From: Chlorokybus atmophyticus
Taxonomy: Eukaryota; Streptophyta; Chlorokybophyceae; Chlorokybales; Chlorokybaceae
Length of the DNA stretch: 64,000 nt
Reading direction: 5' to 3'
NCBI GenBank assembly: GCA_009103225.1
Contig: RHPI01001715.1
Location: 303,376 to 367,375, forward strand
The position numbers and the translations under genes were made by a program. The notes under the pieces are model-generated. The model saw nothing but the letters and a program-made list of their open reading frames with translations, ran no database searches and was not told the origin of the DNA. Each line of letters starts with the position of its first letter. Within the stretch, counting starts at the first letter, position 1. This document shows positions 1-12,200 of this stretch, one piece after another.

Positions 1-22
1 TAACAAAGCGCTGTCTGCGCAG

Positions 23-259
23 AAATGTGACCATTTGGACTCTTGCACATGGGAGGAGAGGATGCGTGCTGCTGCTGTCTGCTGCGCCGTTACAGACGAC
101 CCCTTCGATCAACTTCTGCATGAGGTCTTCGTGGCGCACCGTGTAACATACGGCACTCAAGGGAAGGACCCCAAGCATCTGCTCACTTTGGCAGATCTCA
201 TGGATGAGTTGGTCAAGGTCACCCTGCTAGGGTGTGTTACAATTTGGGATAGATTGTGA
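23..259 (+). CDS. possible exon of an unrecognised protein (f fragment at window edge)
   Basis: An open frame follows an AG at 21-22 and runs about 75 codons without an ATG. The translation has ordinary amino-acid composition (for example DDPFDQLLHEVF and LLTLADLMDELVKV), unlike the repeat-derived frames nearby. I do not recognise a family. It may be an internal or terminal exon of a gene that begins outside the window, or chance. There is no supporting neighbour exon within the next 500 bases. Confidence 0.2.
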   Translation, partial: KCDHLDSCTWEERMRAAAVCCAVTDDPFDQLLHEVFVAHRVTYGTQGKDPKHLLTLADLMDELVKVTLLGCVTIWDRL

Positions 260-297
260 CAGACCTCACTTATGGTAGCGTCTTGCCACACATACGG

Positions 298-300
<3 letters not shown>

Positions 301-334
<34 letters not shown>
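301..334. repeat. (TA)n microsatellite
   Basis: About 17 TA units in a row, followed by further TA/CA-rich sequence to about 540. No gene is seen in 260-780. Confidence 0.9.
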
Positions 335-338
<4 letters not shown>

Positions 339-779
339 TATGAAGATTGGAGATAAAATTTGTGCAAGTACAATGCTATGTGTGTATGCTTAAGCATCCG
401 AGCTAGCTCAAGCACTTGATGTGTTTAGCAATTATATACACATATATATACATGTGTGTAAATGTATATGCGTGTATGATATATATATGTATATATGTAT
501 ATATATGTGTGTGTGTACATAAACTCATGCGTATATATAAGCTGCATAGCTTCGTTACGGTGTTCAAGCTAATTGTTAACAACTGCCGCCGGCCGCGGCT
601 CGGGTGTCATACGGTCTAAATGTACCGATATCGGTAATTGAATACCGATAACAAAGTAATGTGGCGGGCAAGGACGCAACAAATTCGTGGATTGAAAGAG
701 ACCGGTCGGTATGTCATGCTGCCCGGACAAATCGACCACAAATTATAGCGGCAGGGGGTCTTGCCAAAGACGGTGAGTT

Positions 780-1202
780 GTGAGCATCATGGACATAGGT
801 AGCATGGCCGGTGTTGGCGGCGGGGGCGGAGGTGTCTCTAGGCGCGGTTCGATCCCTTCACTTGGTCAGATTGGGCGCTGGCAGCGCCTGCACATTCAAA
901 CAGCAGCTATGCCTGGAGCTTCTCGCCAAGCTATGGCAAGCGAGGTTAGAGAGATGAGCATCGACACCCAAACGATGCGTCTCCCAGTTTCAAGCGACAA
1001 GCCGAGGGACAACCAGCTGCTAGTAGCAGTGGTGCAATCGGTAGGCTGCGCATTAGGAATGGCATTCCTAGCCGCAGGATTCCATTCACTCGGCAATTCC
1101 CCGAAAGTGGGAATGGAGAATTGTTGCGCTTCTACAACCAAATCCTTGCTCGTAACGATGCAGGAAGGTTTCGTCATTAAGATCGGTGCTAATTTGTACT
1201 AG
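780..1202 (+). CDS. weak 140-codon ORF, unrecognised
   Basis: An ATG-started frame near 789 with a glycine run near the start (about residues 12-18) and no domain that I recognise. It lies between simple repeats and foldback repeats and has no convincing splice partner. It could be a relic or chance; I list it only because nothing else explains the stretch. Confidence 0.12.
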   Translation: MSIMDIGSMAGVGGGGGGVSRRGSIPSLGQIGRWQRLHIQTAAMPGASRQAMASEVREMSIDTQTMRLPVSSDKPRDNQLLVAVVQSVGCALGMAFLAAGFHSLGNSPKVGMENCCASTTKSLLVTMQEGFVIKIGANLY

Positions 1203-1578
1203 CGCTTCTTGGGTTAGCTGTGCGTCATTTTCATATTTTAGCAGTGTGCGTCAGCTGTGCATTCAATGCACAGCTTATTTGGTTGTCGCATGACATGTGG
1301 CTTTGCCCTAATTGACGCCCTTTGTATGGCAGGGGCCACATGGCAAATCGTCGCAAATTGAACACGGTGACTGACAAGGGACTCAGGGACTGAGGGGTGC
1401 CCGACCCTGCCTGACCCTACCTGACGTAACGGATTGGTCCATAAAGGACTTTTTAGCACGGCCGTTACTATCAAGCAACATATACCGACGGCAAGCGGTC
1501 GATCAACAATTACAATCGACGGCGGCCTGCCTGTGACGGCAACACCGCACTTTAAAGTGACGGCCGATTTTTGGTCGT

Positions 1579-1638
1579 CCCATTTGCGCGATGGCGACCT
1601 ATCTGCTATACAAAATAGGTCGCCATCGCGCAAATGGG
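1579..1638. repeat. perfect foldback repeat, 24-bp arms
   Basis: Arms 1579-1602 and 1615-1638 are exact reverse complements separated by 12 bases. The surrounding 1400-1850 bases repeat the motif GACGGCCG several times at irregular spacing, suggesting a degraded interspersed element. No transposase frame is present. Confidence 0.85.
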
Positions 1639-1942
1639 TCACGTTTTGATCACACACAGTGACGGCCGACCGTTGGTCGTACCCTGACTTTCGAAAAGTA
1701 TGCGCGACGGCCTGCCTACTTTGGCAAGGTAGTCACCATTAGTCCCTATCAGGTGACCTTACCATGTTTATTAAGTGACGGCCGTTCGTCGGTCGTGCAC
1801 TTAACGCGGCGGCGACCTACTTATTATGTGTAAGGTATGATAAGCAAGTGACCGCCGGTCCTTAAAGGTCGGCAAGTCGGGACGGTGGTACTGGCCGGCA
1901 AGTCGAGACGCTCGTACAATGCAGCCGCCGTACTATATTGAT

Positions 1943-2029
1943 GGTACGAACTCTGCCATTGTTGCAATGGCATTATCGTACCATACTCATGGTACGATAG
2001 TGCCATTGCAATAATGGTACTTTCGTACT
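1943..2029. repeat. imperfect foldback repeat, about 40-bp arms
   Basis: Arms 1943-1982 and 1991-2029 are reverse complements with a few mismatches and an 8-base loop. A partial third copy of the arm sequence (ACGATAGTGCCGTTGC) follows at about 2041. Confidence 0.8.
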
Positions 2030-2075
2030 ATTATAATAATACGATAGTGCCGTTGCGAGTCATGTTTCGACAACA

Positions 2076-2112
2076 CGTTTGAATAACTTAGGCTGCCCAA
2101 GTTATTCAAACG
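2076..2112. repeat. perfect foldback repeat, 14-bp arms
   Basis: Arms 2076-2089 and 2099-2112 are exact reverse complements with a 9-base loop. It sits directly after the preceding foldback. From 2330 to 2440 the sequence is AGTAGT-rich, and 2555-2725 is dense in GGTACC-like palindromes. No gene is seen in 1203-5118. Confidence 0.8.
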
Positions 2113-3645
2113 CTCAACGGCTTAAAGTTGAACTGAGCGTTATGGGCGGCGGCGGCAATGGTTAACAGTAGGTGAGCTTGGTTGTTGTCTGACATTGTAC
2201 TACGCGCAACATCGCATGCCATCTAACCACCCTCCTTGCCTTAGGGCGGCCAGACCAGGCCACGCGGCGGCAGCGGCGGCGGAACAGGAACGGCGGCGGC
2301 GGAGCTGGAGCGGGCGGTGCAGGAGCCGTAGCTCAGTACAAGGGTAGTACTAGCAGTAGTACCTAAGGTAGTAGTAGCAGTAGTGGTAGTAGTAGTAGTT
2401 GTGGTAGTCTAGTTGTACTAGCAGTAGTAGTAGTAGTACAGTATATTACATTGTAATTTATTTATTTTTTTGTTTTTTATTATTTGTCACGCATTCTTGC
2501 ACAGCTGATGATGACAATCACGTGTGACACCTAATCATGACTGAGCTGTACCAGCAAGTACCTTTAAAGGTACACATCATTAACGGTAGGTACCTTAGGG
2601 TACCTGACAATTTCGCTCAGTTAGCGTACAGTTGCCGGTACCTAACTGATATGTACCGGTTAGTTACCTGTTAACTAGGTCAAGTCCCTTTTGCTTAACT
2701 GTTGACTACCTGACAGGTACCTATTAATTAGGGTCAGTCCCTTTATGCAGACGGCCGCCAATCAATGGTGACGGCTGTTATGCTCAGGTCCCTGTATCGA
2801 GATCGCCGGCAGACTGAAGGTTGACAGTCCAAATGAGTATCCTCAGGTGCACGGCCGTTGCCAATATTCAGTCGGCCGGCAGGGGAAACATTTTGCGACG
2901 ATAGCGGCAACACAAGTGTTAGGCCTAACATCGGTGGGTTAGGAAGAAGTATGCTGTTTGCCGAGTTTTCAAAATGTGTTCGTGTACATAAAGTATCTGG
3001 CGAGTTGGCCAGCAGCAAGCACTCAATAGTGAGTGTTAACAGTAGGATGGCTAATGTACTTTTTTTAGTACTCGTACTCATAAAAGTACCGAAAATTGGA
3101 TTTTATTGGCCACCAAGTTGCAAATTGTGTAGAATGGATTTATAGTCGTGCCATACATGATTGGAAGCATAATTTCAAGGCCTACACGTGAAATAGATGC
3201 TGAGATTTATTGGCCATTAATTACACCTGACTACACTATTGGCAATGGTGTAGCACCTTTAGATTTTCAAAGTCATACCAATATTGCAACACATGAACCA
3301 GTTAGTAATTATGAAATCACCAATGCCATATCAAGCAAATCATGACAACCAACCTTGCAATAGCATCAGTACATGCTAGCAAACGCAGGTTATATTCACT
3401 TGCGCATACATCATCAAGTTCAAAAGGTTATTGAAGTGGTAACACTATACCACATTGCGCAGCCGCAAGCTGCATACTTATAAGCATGTTTGGAATCTTC
3501 ACACCATGCTCATGTGACAATCAGCATAACGAGTGATTCTCCTTGAATTTATACGTTAAAATGAATGCCTTCTCAAGAGGGTTTAATTTTTGAAGGTAGT
3601 CTACATTTGTTGTAGCATGTTACCTAAGTTACAAAAAAACAGTAC

Positions 3646-3743
3646 TGAATACAGTACAATTACCGGCCAGCCTAGTGTTAATGCATGTAAACATTGAATA
3701 CAGTACAATTACCGGCCAGCCTAGTGTTAATGCATGTAAACAT
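3646..3743. repeat. 49-bp tandem duplication
   Basis: Bases 3646-3694 are repeated exactly at 3695-3743. The copies appear identical, so the duplication is recent or is an assembly artefact. Confidence 0.9.
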
Positions 3744-4031
3744 TGTAGGGTAAGGAATTGCGTGTCTCTGACTTACCCATGGTTTGTGATGTGTTTTTGT
3801 TGCTTATGGGATTGAAAATGTCATCCCGCTGCCAAAACCCCCTTCTGCTTGGTTGGGTGACTGACTGAGCAGCAGCTGCAGCAGCAGCAGTAGCAGCAGG
3901 TCGCGGGCGCGAGGTCCCTCCCTCCCCTCAGCGTGCAGCGCCTGTGCGCAGGGAGGGTCCCTGACTGACACAGCCGTGCAGAGGTCCCTCGCGGTGTCGC
4001 GCCATCATGCGCAGTGCCACTGCAGTTGAGC

Positions 4032-4033
<2 letters not shown>

Positions 4034-4123
<90 letters not shown>

Positions 4124-4124
4124 N
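4034..4124. repeat. (GA)n microsatellite ending in a single N
   Basis: About 45 GA units run to an isolated N at 4124. The lone N beside a long dinucleotide run suggests an assembly join, so its length is unreliable. Open frames here (serine-leucine or arginine-glutamate runs) are artefacts of the repeat. Confidence 0.9.
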
Positions 4125-4899
4125 ATGCCACTATACTGACAGACCGTGAGTCTTGTTCAGACTTTGCTTGAGGTGCAGGCAAAGTTTCCTTAAGCAGGCT
4201 GCACAAAGAACCCATCGAGTCAAGCAGCAGGTCACTTGCTGCTTCAATGCTGAGGTTACACAGGTGCCTACTTTTTACAAGGGTACGCCCACCATCTGTT
4301 CTGATCATATAAGTACTCCACCAGCGAGCTGAGCTTCTGCCGCCACTCAACACACTTATGTTTGCATGCGCTGAACCGCCCCCGCGTTGCCAGCGCTCAA
4401 GCTCAGCTTTCATGCCATGCAGTGCAGTGTACCGATGGCCCTTCGCTAGGCTTGCTTCGCTGGTCGATGTGGCAGGCGCTGAGTACAGGACAGTGTCGTA
4501 AGCCTGCTACTGCTGTACGTGGCTGTATGGGCAATGACGAGGCTCAGCCAAGGCTTGTTGTGGTGCCAGCTGTGGTACAGCGTAAGTACCAGTATACGAG
4601 TCGTGCATGCCACACCGTGCCCATCAACGTCATCCTTGGCCATGTGGCAGCAGCGGGCGTCTCAGTCTGCGGCTACGTCACTCGCAGCCTAAGGTAATGC
4701 TTACATGCCACTTGAAATTCAAGGCAGGCTCAGCTGTGTGAGCCGTGCCGTGCACTTTGCACGTCACTATACGGATGGGACACAGTACGTGCGATGCAAC
4801 GTCGCTGGAGCATAGCACGGCACCCCATTTGTGTGCTATATAAGTGCAAGTATGTGTGGTACGTGCATGAGGTTGCGCGAGCTTAGCAGATTGAAGCCT

Positions 4900-5090
4900 G
4901 TCCTCTCTCTCCCTCTCTCCCTCTCTCCCTCTCTCCCTCTCTCCCTCTCTCCCTCTCTCCCTCTCTCCCTCTCTCCCGCTCTCCCGCTCTCCCGCTCTCC
5001 CGCTCTCCCGCTCTCCCGCTCTCTCGCTCCCTCTCCCTCTCCCTCTCCCTCCGTGCGTGCGTGCGTGCGTGCGTGTGCACGTGCGCGCGC
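4900..5090. repeat. imperfect CTCTCCCT array followed by (GTGC)n
   Basis: A CTCTCCCT/CTCTCCCG array runs to about 5050 and is followed by a GTGC tract. It lies just upstream of the GST relic's start codon. Confidence 0.8.
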
Positions 5091-5118
5091 GTGCGCACAA
5101 GAGTACTTTGCGCTTGTG

Positions 5119-6567
5119 ATGGCGCCGCCAACGCTAATCACCATTGGTAAGTGAGTGTCGTTTGGTTGTTGTTCGTCACTGAGTGTCAATCTAACTGAAA
5201 CACACAATAATGCATGCAATGAAAGTGTGTTTCTCTGTCTGATGTTGCATGTGTGCTTGTGGTTCAGTACCACTGGGTGGCTCACTCTCTCTCTTTCTCC
5301 GCGCGCATGCGTGTCTGTGTGTGCAGGGCCTTCTCACTACTGCGAAAAGGTATGATGTGCTTTTCTCACAACCAGATTGCCCAGCACACATGCAGTAGGA
5401 GAGTCAGCATTCTTCAGTAACGTGCGCGTGTGCGTCATGTGAAATCTCGTATGTTACGACTGAGCGGGTGCTGTGTTGCATTTGTGATGGCAGTGGAGTA
5501 CTTCGACACGGTGTTGGGAGTCCACATGAAGCCAGTGGCATACTGGCACGTGCTGTACCTGCCACTGGCGTACAAGGTGTTGTCCAACGGTGAGCGCCTG
5601 TATACACATGAACACTGTACACACGCATACATCACCATGCGCTCGCGCTCGCGCTCGCGCACGCGCAAACTTGCGCACCTGCGCATAGGTAGGTACACCC
5701 AAGTGCATGTGTGCACGCGCGCGCACACGCACACGCACACGCACGCACCCACGCACACTAGCGTGCACGCAAGCGCTTGGTTCAGCCTACTCTTTGTGCG
5801 CAACAAAGTGCTGTTTTTTTTTGTTGACAGTATCAGCCCCATCGTTACTTGACTAACCTTCTCAATTGTGATGAAGGTGTCGGCCCCGTGGAGAGGTTCT
5901 TCGATTGGGTGACGTGGCCACTGATCAGAACGGCCATCGCAGAGTTAACGAAGCTCAGTGAAGTGAGTCGTATCTGAGGTCCAAAAAGGCCGTGGAAGAC
6001 GTCTTCGCTAAGGTGAGTGCTGTGTATTGAGATACAGTGCCACACAACCCCGGGATTGAGGACAGTGTGTATGCGTTGGCGCACACAGGTAAGTGTGAAT
6101 GCGCATGTAAGCACCGCCAGCGCGCGCGCGCGCGCGCGCACACACATTGTCAACTCCTTCAGATGGAGGCCCTTCTTTCCGATGGGAGACAACTCGGGCG
6201 ACACCTTCACAGCCGCGGACTTGACGTTCACTTCGCTCGCAGCACTCATGACCTACCCTGAAGAGTAAGTGAGCGTGTCCTTCACAACCCACAACCCAAC
6301 ATGTGTGTGACAACAATCTAATTCTATACAACAGGTACGGCACTACCGAGTTGCACCCGTAGAGAGGTTTTTCCCCCGCCTGTCGTTGAAGAGGTGGAGC
6401 GATATTGCAACTCGGCCGCGGGGAAGGTGCGGGAAATGATGATGTGGGTTTGTGTGTTACTTCATGTGGTGATGTTGATGTTGTTGTGTTGTGTGGCGCA
6501 GTTTGGACTCCGCGTGTACAAACAGCATCGCCATGTCGTCGTCTCAAGCGCGAAAGATGAGTACTGA
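5119..6567 (+). pseudogene. glutathione S-transferase relic
   Basis: Pieces of a plant/proteobacterial-style GST are in order: exon 5119-5146 and exon 5327-5349 give the N-terminal start ending in PSHYCEK, where the family has its active-site turn. Exon 5494-5589 (EYFDTVLG), 5877-5962 (VGPVERFF), about 5980-6011, 6165-6265 (GDTFTAADLTF, the classic C-domain motif), about 6359-6426 (VVEEVERYC) and the last piece 6502-6567 (FGLRVYKQHR) follow. Most of the thioredoxin domain between CEK and EYFDT, about 60-70 residues in relatives, is absent. The phases of the two flanking exons do not match. Around 5963-5980 the family sequence shifts frame next to an in-frame TGA, with only 16 bases available, too few for an intron. 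A second shift occurs near 6195. I infer a decayed gene; sequence errors or collapse of a missing exon are the alternatives. Confidence 0.75.
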
Positions 6568-7281
6568 TGAATCAGAGAAGCGGTGTATGTCAGAAAATGT
6601 TGATAGGCTGATGCAGATTGATGCAGTGTTTATGTCGCCTGGTTTGTACGGACTGGGTTGATTGTACGCGTCGCTGACCTGAGCAATTGCGTCCCGTGTG
6701 TATGCAATTGTGTGGGTATGTACGCGCACGCGTGTGCACATCACTCGCCAATTGCATTCCGGTTCACTCGCCAACAATTCGTTCATACACGCCTAACACA
6801 ACTTCTGTTGTGCGTCGTAAGCACCAGAACCCGTGCATTGCGTTGAATGCTGCGTGTTTGCCACTTGTTCAGTAAGAAGAGCATGGCGTACACTTATAAC
6901 CAATGTGGAGGCAGTTCCCTGCTTTGCATGTCATGTTTGTGTAATGACCTGGGATTGCCTCCGAGGAAAGATGTGGACACAGTCATTCTGCTGTGGGGTC
7001 TCCTGCTGACATTGCGTGTGTCTTGGCAAAGAACCTGAACGTGTGACGCTGTTGTTGTTACTTTTAGCAAATGGTGTAGAGCTGGTCCAAGGGAGTTTGC
7101 GCCTGCGCATATACGCCCCCGCATGTCTGCCATCATCGCGTCCATGTCATCACTACACATCCACTCAACTGCGGACCTACAATACACTGCACTACCAGTT
7201 CAAAAAACCACAGTGCAATATGTACAACCACTACCACTTCCACTACTTTAACCCAACCCAACAGAGGAAATGCCCTACTCC
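6568..7281. other. intergenic, tail-to-tail spacer
   Basis: No recognisable coding exon. The spacer lies between the 3' ends of the GST relic and the WBP2-like gene and probably holds both 3' untranslated regions. Confidence 0.5.
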
Positions 7282-8569
7282 CTAACTCCCTCCCTTTGCC
7301 CTCGGCAGGTTGCGTTGCCTCAACCCGCTCTGTCCTTGCGTCTCCGCCGGCTGCGACAGATACAACACAGAAGGGTCCGACGGGTCCACAAAGGCGTTGT
7401 TGACGGCGTCTTGGACCATAGAGGTGGGAGGAGGGGGAGCAGATGGAGCGTACTGTTGTTGTTGTTGTTGTTGTTGTTGCTGGGATTGTTGTTGTTGTTG
7501 TTGGGACTGTTGTTGGCGTGAGGATGCGAGCATGGCGTAGAAGAGGGGGAGGAAGGTACCGACGCCACCCTCGCGGAAGGAGAGCTTGAAGTCGTGGGGG
7601 ACGCCGTCGAGGCTGCCGGGAGGACCGCCTTCGACCTGGGAGTGGGGTGTGTAAGGGAAGTATGGGTTGTGTGTGTGTCATTGTGCATGGCTGTGTGATA
7701 AAGTTCAGTGTGCGCACATGTGTGTGCACGTGCGTGTGCATACGTACCGAGAAGACTACGCCTGTAATGTTGTTGCAACCGAAGATGGGCTGATTGAACT
7801 TCTCACGCACAATGTAACTCTGCAAGAGAAGATGCCAGAGTTAGGGTCGGTGTCACAACAACCACTGTTGTCAAAGCAAACCACAGCTACTGTAAGCCAA
7901 CATGAAAAAGAGTACGGACTACCTTGATTTGTGTTTCCTCACATGCATACCGAACTGCAAACACAGGGCTGCATGCACACACGCATGAACAACTGAACCA
8001 CTTCATGTGAACGACCAACGGATCTCATCATCACGAAGTCCCAAGAGTTGCAACAGCTGTGTGCTCCACGCATACGGGCACAGGACAAACAAAAAAAACT
8101 CCAACGGAACACAAAAGCGTCAGATCACTTGTTGTCACACGCACAGCACTGACCAGCGGGAGGTCAAAGGCATGGATGGCTGCGCCATTCTGCCTTGCGT
8201 CAGCGCCGGTAGCGGCGAACACCAGGCGCACGTTGGAGAGGTACAGCACGCCTCTGGCACTCCACTTGCCACCACTCCCAAGCCTGTAAACAGTACTGCT
8301 TCAGCACACTCGTCTTGAAGGCAAACAAATCCATCCATCCATCCATCCACTGACTGGTTGCCTCACTTGCTAGATGGTCCGAATCCAAACCCTAGCCTGC
8401 AGCACGAGCATGCATGCACGCGTGCCTGCTTGACCAGGACGACGGGGACCTACCCCGGGAGGTTGTCGACGAGGAAGTTCACGCCGTCCCTGCGCAGCAC
8501 GAACGCTTCTCCCGAGAACGGCACAGGCAAGCCACCTCCGCCCGCCACCATCTCCGGATTCACCGCCAT
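7282..8569 (-). CDS. WBP2: WBP2-like GRAM-domain protein
   Basis: Four exons (8454-8569, 8154-8283, 7748-7819, 7282-7635) splice in phase to about 223 residues. The N-terminal two thirds match the WBP2/WBP2NL family GRAM-like domain: GVNFLVDNLPG, then VLYLSNVRLVFAA, then KFNQPIFGCNNITG, then the C-terminal FKLSFREGGVGTF (WBP2 has a comparable FKLTFRNGG segment). Family members are cytosolic/nuclear adaptors; animal WBP2 binds WW domains through PPxY motifs. This protein instead has a glutamine-rich tail (runs of Q broken by S) followed by APSAPPPPTS; I see no PPxY. The poly-Q is encoded by a CAA-rich repeat near 7450-7510, so its length probably varies. The start is the first ATG before the domain. 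Function in algae is unknown. Confidence 0.8.
8331..8349. repeat. (ATCC)n in WBP2 intron 1
   Basis: Short tetranucleotide array inside the first intron of the WBP2-like gene. Confidence 0.7.
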
Positions 8570-9281
8570 CCCTACTGCCGCCGCCGCCGCCTGTGACCAC
8601 GACAACAACTACGACGTCAGCTAGGAGGTAAGGCACCTTGTCGTTGCCTTGTTTGCTGGCGGCGGCAGAGGCGGTGTTGGGTGTGGGGCTTGTGGTTAGG
8701 CAGCGGGGCGGCGAGAAAGGGCAGGAGGCACATGGTGTGGCGGAGGAGGAAGAGGAGGATGAGGGCCAAATTTGGAGAGGGGCCGTTGCTGGCCGGGCTG
8801 CTGTTGCTCATGCTACCATGGTGGTAGCAATGACCTTACACGTAAAGTGTTGTACTTTTATGCATCTGAGCTCCATCTCTCTTCGTGGCATTGGCCGAGT
8901 ACTCTTGCGTTGAGTCTACTGAGATCAAGTGTATATGCATGTGCTTCGCGCATCTCTAATGTTGGCTATGTGCATGTGCATAAGCATTCGTGTGTGCGTG
9001 TGCGCATGTTGACAGTTCAACAAATCGACAAAATGCAGTGTGACATCATGTATACAGCGGCATGTTGCTGTCACAAGTACAGACATCCATTACACATACA
9101 CAATACACATACAGCCCTTTTAACGCCACCCCGACAATTTGGTGCAGCGTTCGTGCGCATCCCGGGGGCGCCTCAGCGTATACATATACACGCCATGATA
9201 CACACATACTACAACACAATCGACAACAAGCACATTGTCTATACCCACCCCACTATCTATCCCACTCACTCACTCCCTCAT
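8570..9281. other. intergenic spacer
   Basis: Upstream of the WBP2-like start and downstream of the glycosyltransferase stop. It contains purine-rich and CA-rich tracts. A 254-codon frame on the + strand here is antisense to the glycosyltransferase 3' exon and low in complexity; I see no gene. Confidence 0.4.
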
Positions 9282-12200
9282 TCACATCAATCCCCTGCCC
9301 TCACCCCCCTCAAACACGAGCACCCGCAAGGCAACGTGTCTCAACCCGACTCCAGCATCAAGTTGGGATGTTGTACTGTTGGGTTTGTTGTGGTCTTCAC
9401 TCCTCCAAGCCTCTGCCTTCCCGGGCACGAGCCACGCTTCGAGCGTGTCGCCCACACCCAACGACACGCCCACGTGCCAACGCCTCTCCTCTTGGGCCTT
9501 GTTGTTGTTGTTGGCAGGGGAGAGCAGGGCTTGTAGGATGGCTTCAGGTGGTGGATTATTGGAGTTGAGGTCGGTTGCGGTTGATGCGTGCGGTGTCTTG
9601 GAGAGGGTGAGCTTGATACCTTTGCAGCCCTTTGGGTCAACGCACCGCGCTCGCACCTGAGCAACGTTCAAAGCCAGCCAAGCGTATGGCTGAAAACGAT
9701 TGGTACATACAGTGCGTGTGCGTGCGCTCGCGCGCGTGTGCAGTTCCACGTGTGCATGCTCGGTTGCGTCTACGTGCGTGTGCGCATGTGCACTCACTCT
9801 TTCATGCAGTTCTACACCACTCCTGATGCCTCAATACTGACTGGTCATTCGCTATCTCATTCACCAACTCACTCATTCTCTCACTCACTCACTCACGCAC
9901 TCACTCACTCGTTCTGAATCCTTTTTCGCCTCAAGCACCTACCTCCATCTCAGCATTGGGCATGTGACTGTGGCTCGTGTAAGCCACGACCGCTGCGCTG
10001 CGCTTGGCTCCCCCGCAGCAGCCATCCGGCGCATATCCGCTGCACGGCGCCGCCCGCCCCAGCGCGATATGCGCCCCGGCGGAGGAGGCGATACCGACAC
10101 CCGGGCAGACCCATGCGCCGTTTGTAGCCGTGAGTGGGGTTCTGTTGGGCGAGGTTGACGATGACGATGCTGTCGTGGACACGCTGTCGGACCACGTCAA
10201 CGGCATCCATGATGGTGATGGTGATGGTGATGCGGTTGTGGTTGATGTGGAAGGTGGTGGCTTGGTTGGTTTTGGAGACGCCGACATGTCTCTTTCTGAC
10301 GAACCCCAGTCCCACGCCATCGCCGACCTGGTCATACATACACATCACAAGAAGCATCCTGCAGACTTGCAATTCTCGCGCTAGAACAACGATGGCTGCC
10401 TACCTTATGTTGTTACTGTCGTCGCCGCCATCATCGTCCAGGAGAGGCGCGTACCCATACCTCCACCCCAGATGTCCCTGTTTCCCCGAGAAGTCAGCGA
10501 GGCTGTCGGCAACAGGGCGACGTGCACCCGAGGAAGAAGAAGAAGAAGAAGACGAGGATGAGGATGAGGATGAGGATGAGGCTCTCGATGCGCGCAGTGC
10601 CCACAAGGCGTCGAGAGCGAGGTTGTCCAGCAGAGACTGCGAGGCGGAGCGGGAGAGGGGGGTGTCGGAACCACGGCAGGGCTGGAGGGCGGAGGAGGAG
10701 GAATGGAGCTGGGGGAGAGGGGGAGGAGGGCAGAGTGAGTGGGTGGGTGGGTGCGTGTGCGTACAGTTAGGACACGACAGGGTGGTATCGCTTACGCACG
10801 GTTAGTAGTGGCACTGGCCTACTTGCCTGGTGTAGTTGTAGTCACAGTTAACCCAGCTTGGGCGCATTATCAACACTAGTCAGTGCACTTGTATCATCAG
10901 ACATAAATTGGAAAATGATGTAACAATGTGCCGACAGCGCCACAAGGACACCTGGTGTACTTACTTCAAAGAGCGTGAGCGGTAGGGCAACGAAGCTGCC
11001 TCCTTCGATGGAGGACGTGGAGGCCTTGTTGACGAGGAGGGCGAGCAGCCACGCGTGGTACTCGCGGAAGGTACGCGCGCCCGCGCTGAAACAACCGCAG
11101 AACGCCGCGCGCTTCACCAGGATAGGGTACTCCGTCAAGCAGGTCTGCGGGTGGGTATGCGAGTGTACGTGCACATGCGTGCATGCGCATGCGTGTGCGC
11201 TTGCACATGCGCGCATCTGCGTTGCATGCACACACGTGTGCATGCGCATGTGTGCATCTGCGTGCACGTGCGTGCAAACACAAGTGCTCTGCATCTGATC
11301 CATCACAACCCATCTCCTCCTTACCTGGCCGTCTCCAACGCGCACGGTCCACGTGGGCGCCATCGGGATGGCAACGTCCCCGCCATGTTCGGCAGGCAGC
11401 AGCATCCCGGCCGTCACGCCATGGATGTTGCTCCCTCCTCCCCCACCTGATCCCCACAGCGCAGCCTGCAGCCTCAGAGTGGCCGAGTCGTTGTAACGCA
11501 CGTCGTCCCGGACAAGAAACAGAGAATCCTCCTAACAACAGGTGATAAGTTAGATGAAGTGACCACAATTGATGGAGTAAGACATGCGTGCGCATGCGCG
11601 TGCGCATAGTCCACCAAGAGTGCGCGCGCACGCACTGTTTGTGGACTATGCGCACACGCACATTTATCTGCATGCATGCAGTGCATGCTGCTAAGTAGTG
11701 CACGCAGGCGACTATGCTTTTGTGTGTTCAACGAGTTGTGTGCATCGCTGCGCGAACTGCTTCGCAGTGCAAAACCAGCTCAGCCTGTTTGGTGCACACG
11801 TGAGTGTGAAGCAGAGTGCACTTACATAGAGCGCATCATGGTCGGGTGAGAAATCAGAGCATGCCGACTCCCACAGCACCTGCGCATCGACCGCTTGGTT
11901 CGCGGGTAGCGTGCGTGTAACGATGCGTGCAGGCCGTCGCGAAGTCATCGTCGTCGTCGTCGTCGTTGAGGGGCGAGATGTCATTGATGATACAAGCTTG
12001 GCGTGGAAGTCCAGCCACGTGTCGGCCGCGGCATACACGCGGGGCTTCAGTACGGGCGGGTACGCCCCGTGCGCCATCACGTGCATCAGACGATCGCGCA
12101 ACGCCGTCACGGTCGGCTCCACCACGATCTTGCTCATGAACTCGCCCTCCAACATCTCCTCCACACCGCCACTGGGAGCATGGACGTAGAGTCAAGAGTC

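Noticed and set aside
2858-3345. Two adjacent AT-rich frames, possible organelle or transposon relic
   Set aside because: No recognisable domain, and the frames are separated by a stop; left as intergenic.
3928-5300. Open frames of serine-leucine or arginine-glutamate runs
   Set aside because: Direct translations of GA/CT and CTCTCCCT repeats; no non-repeat domain on either side.
7133-7825. 230-codon minus-strand frame
   Set aside because: Out-of-frame shadow of WBP2 exons 3 and 4; the reading of the repeat gives threonine and proline runs.
8772-9536. 254-codon + strand frame
   Set aside because: Histidine/threonine-rich low complexity, overlapping the antisense of the glycosyltransferase last exon, no family match.
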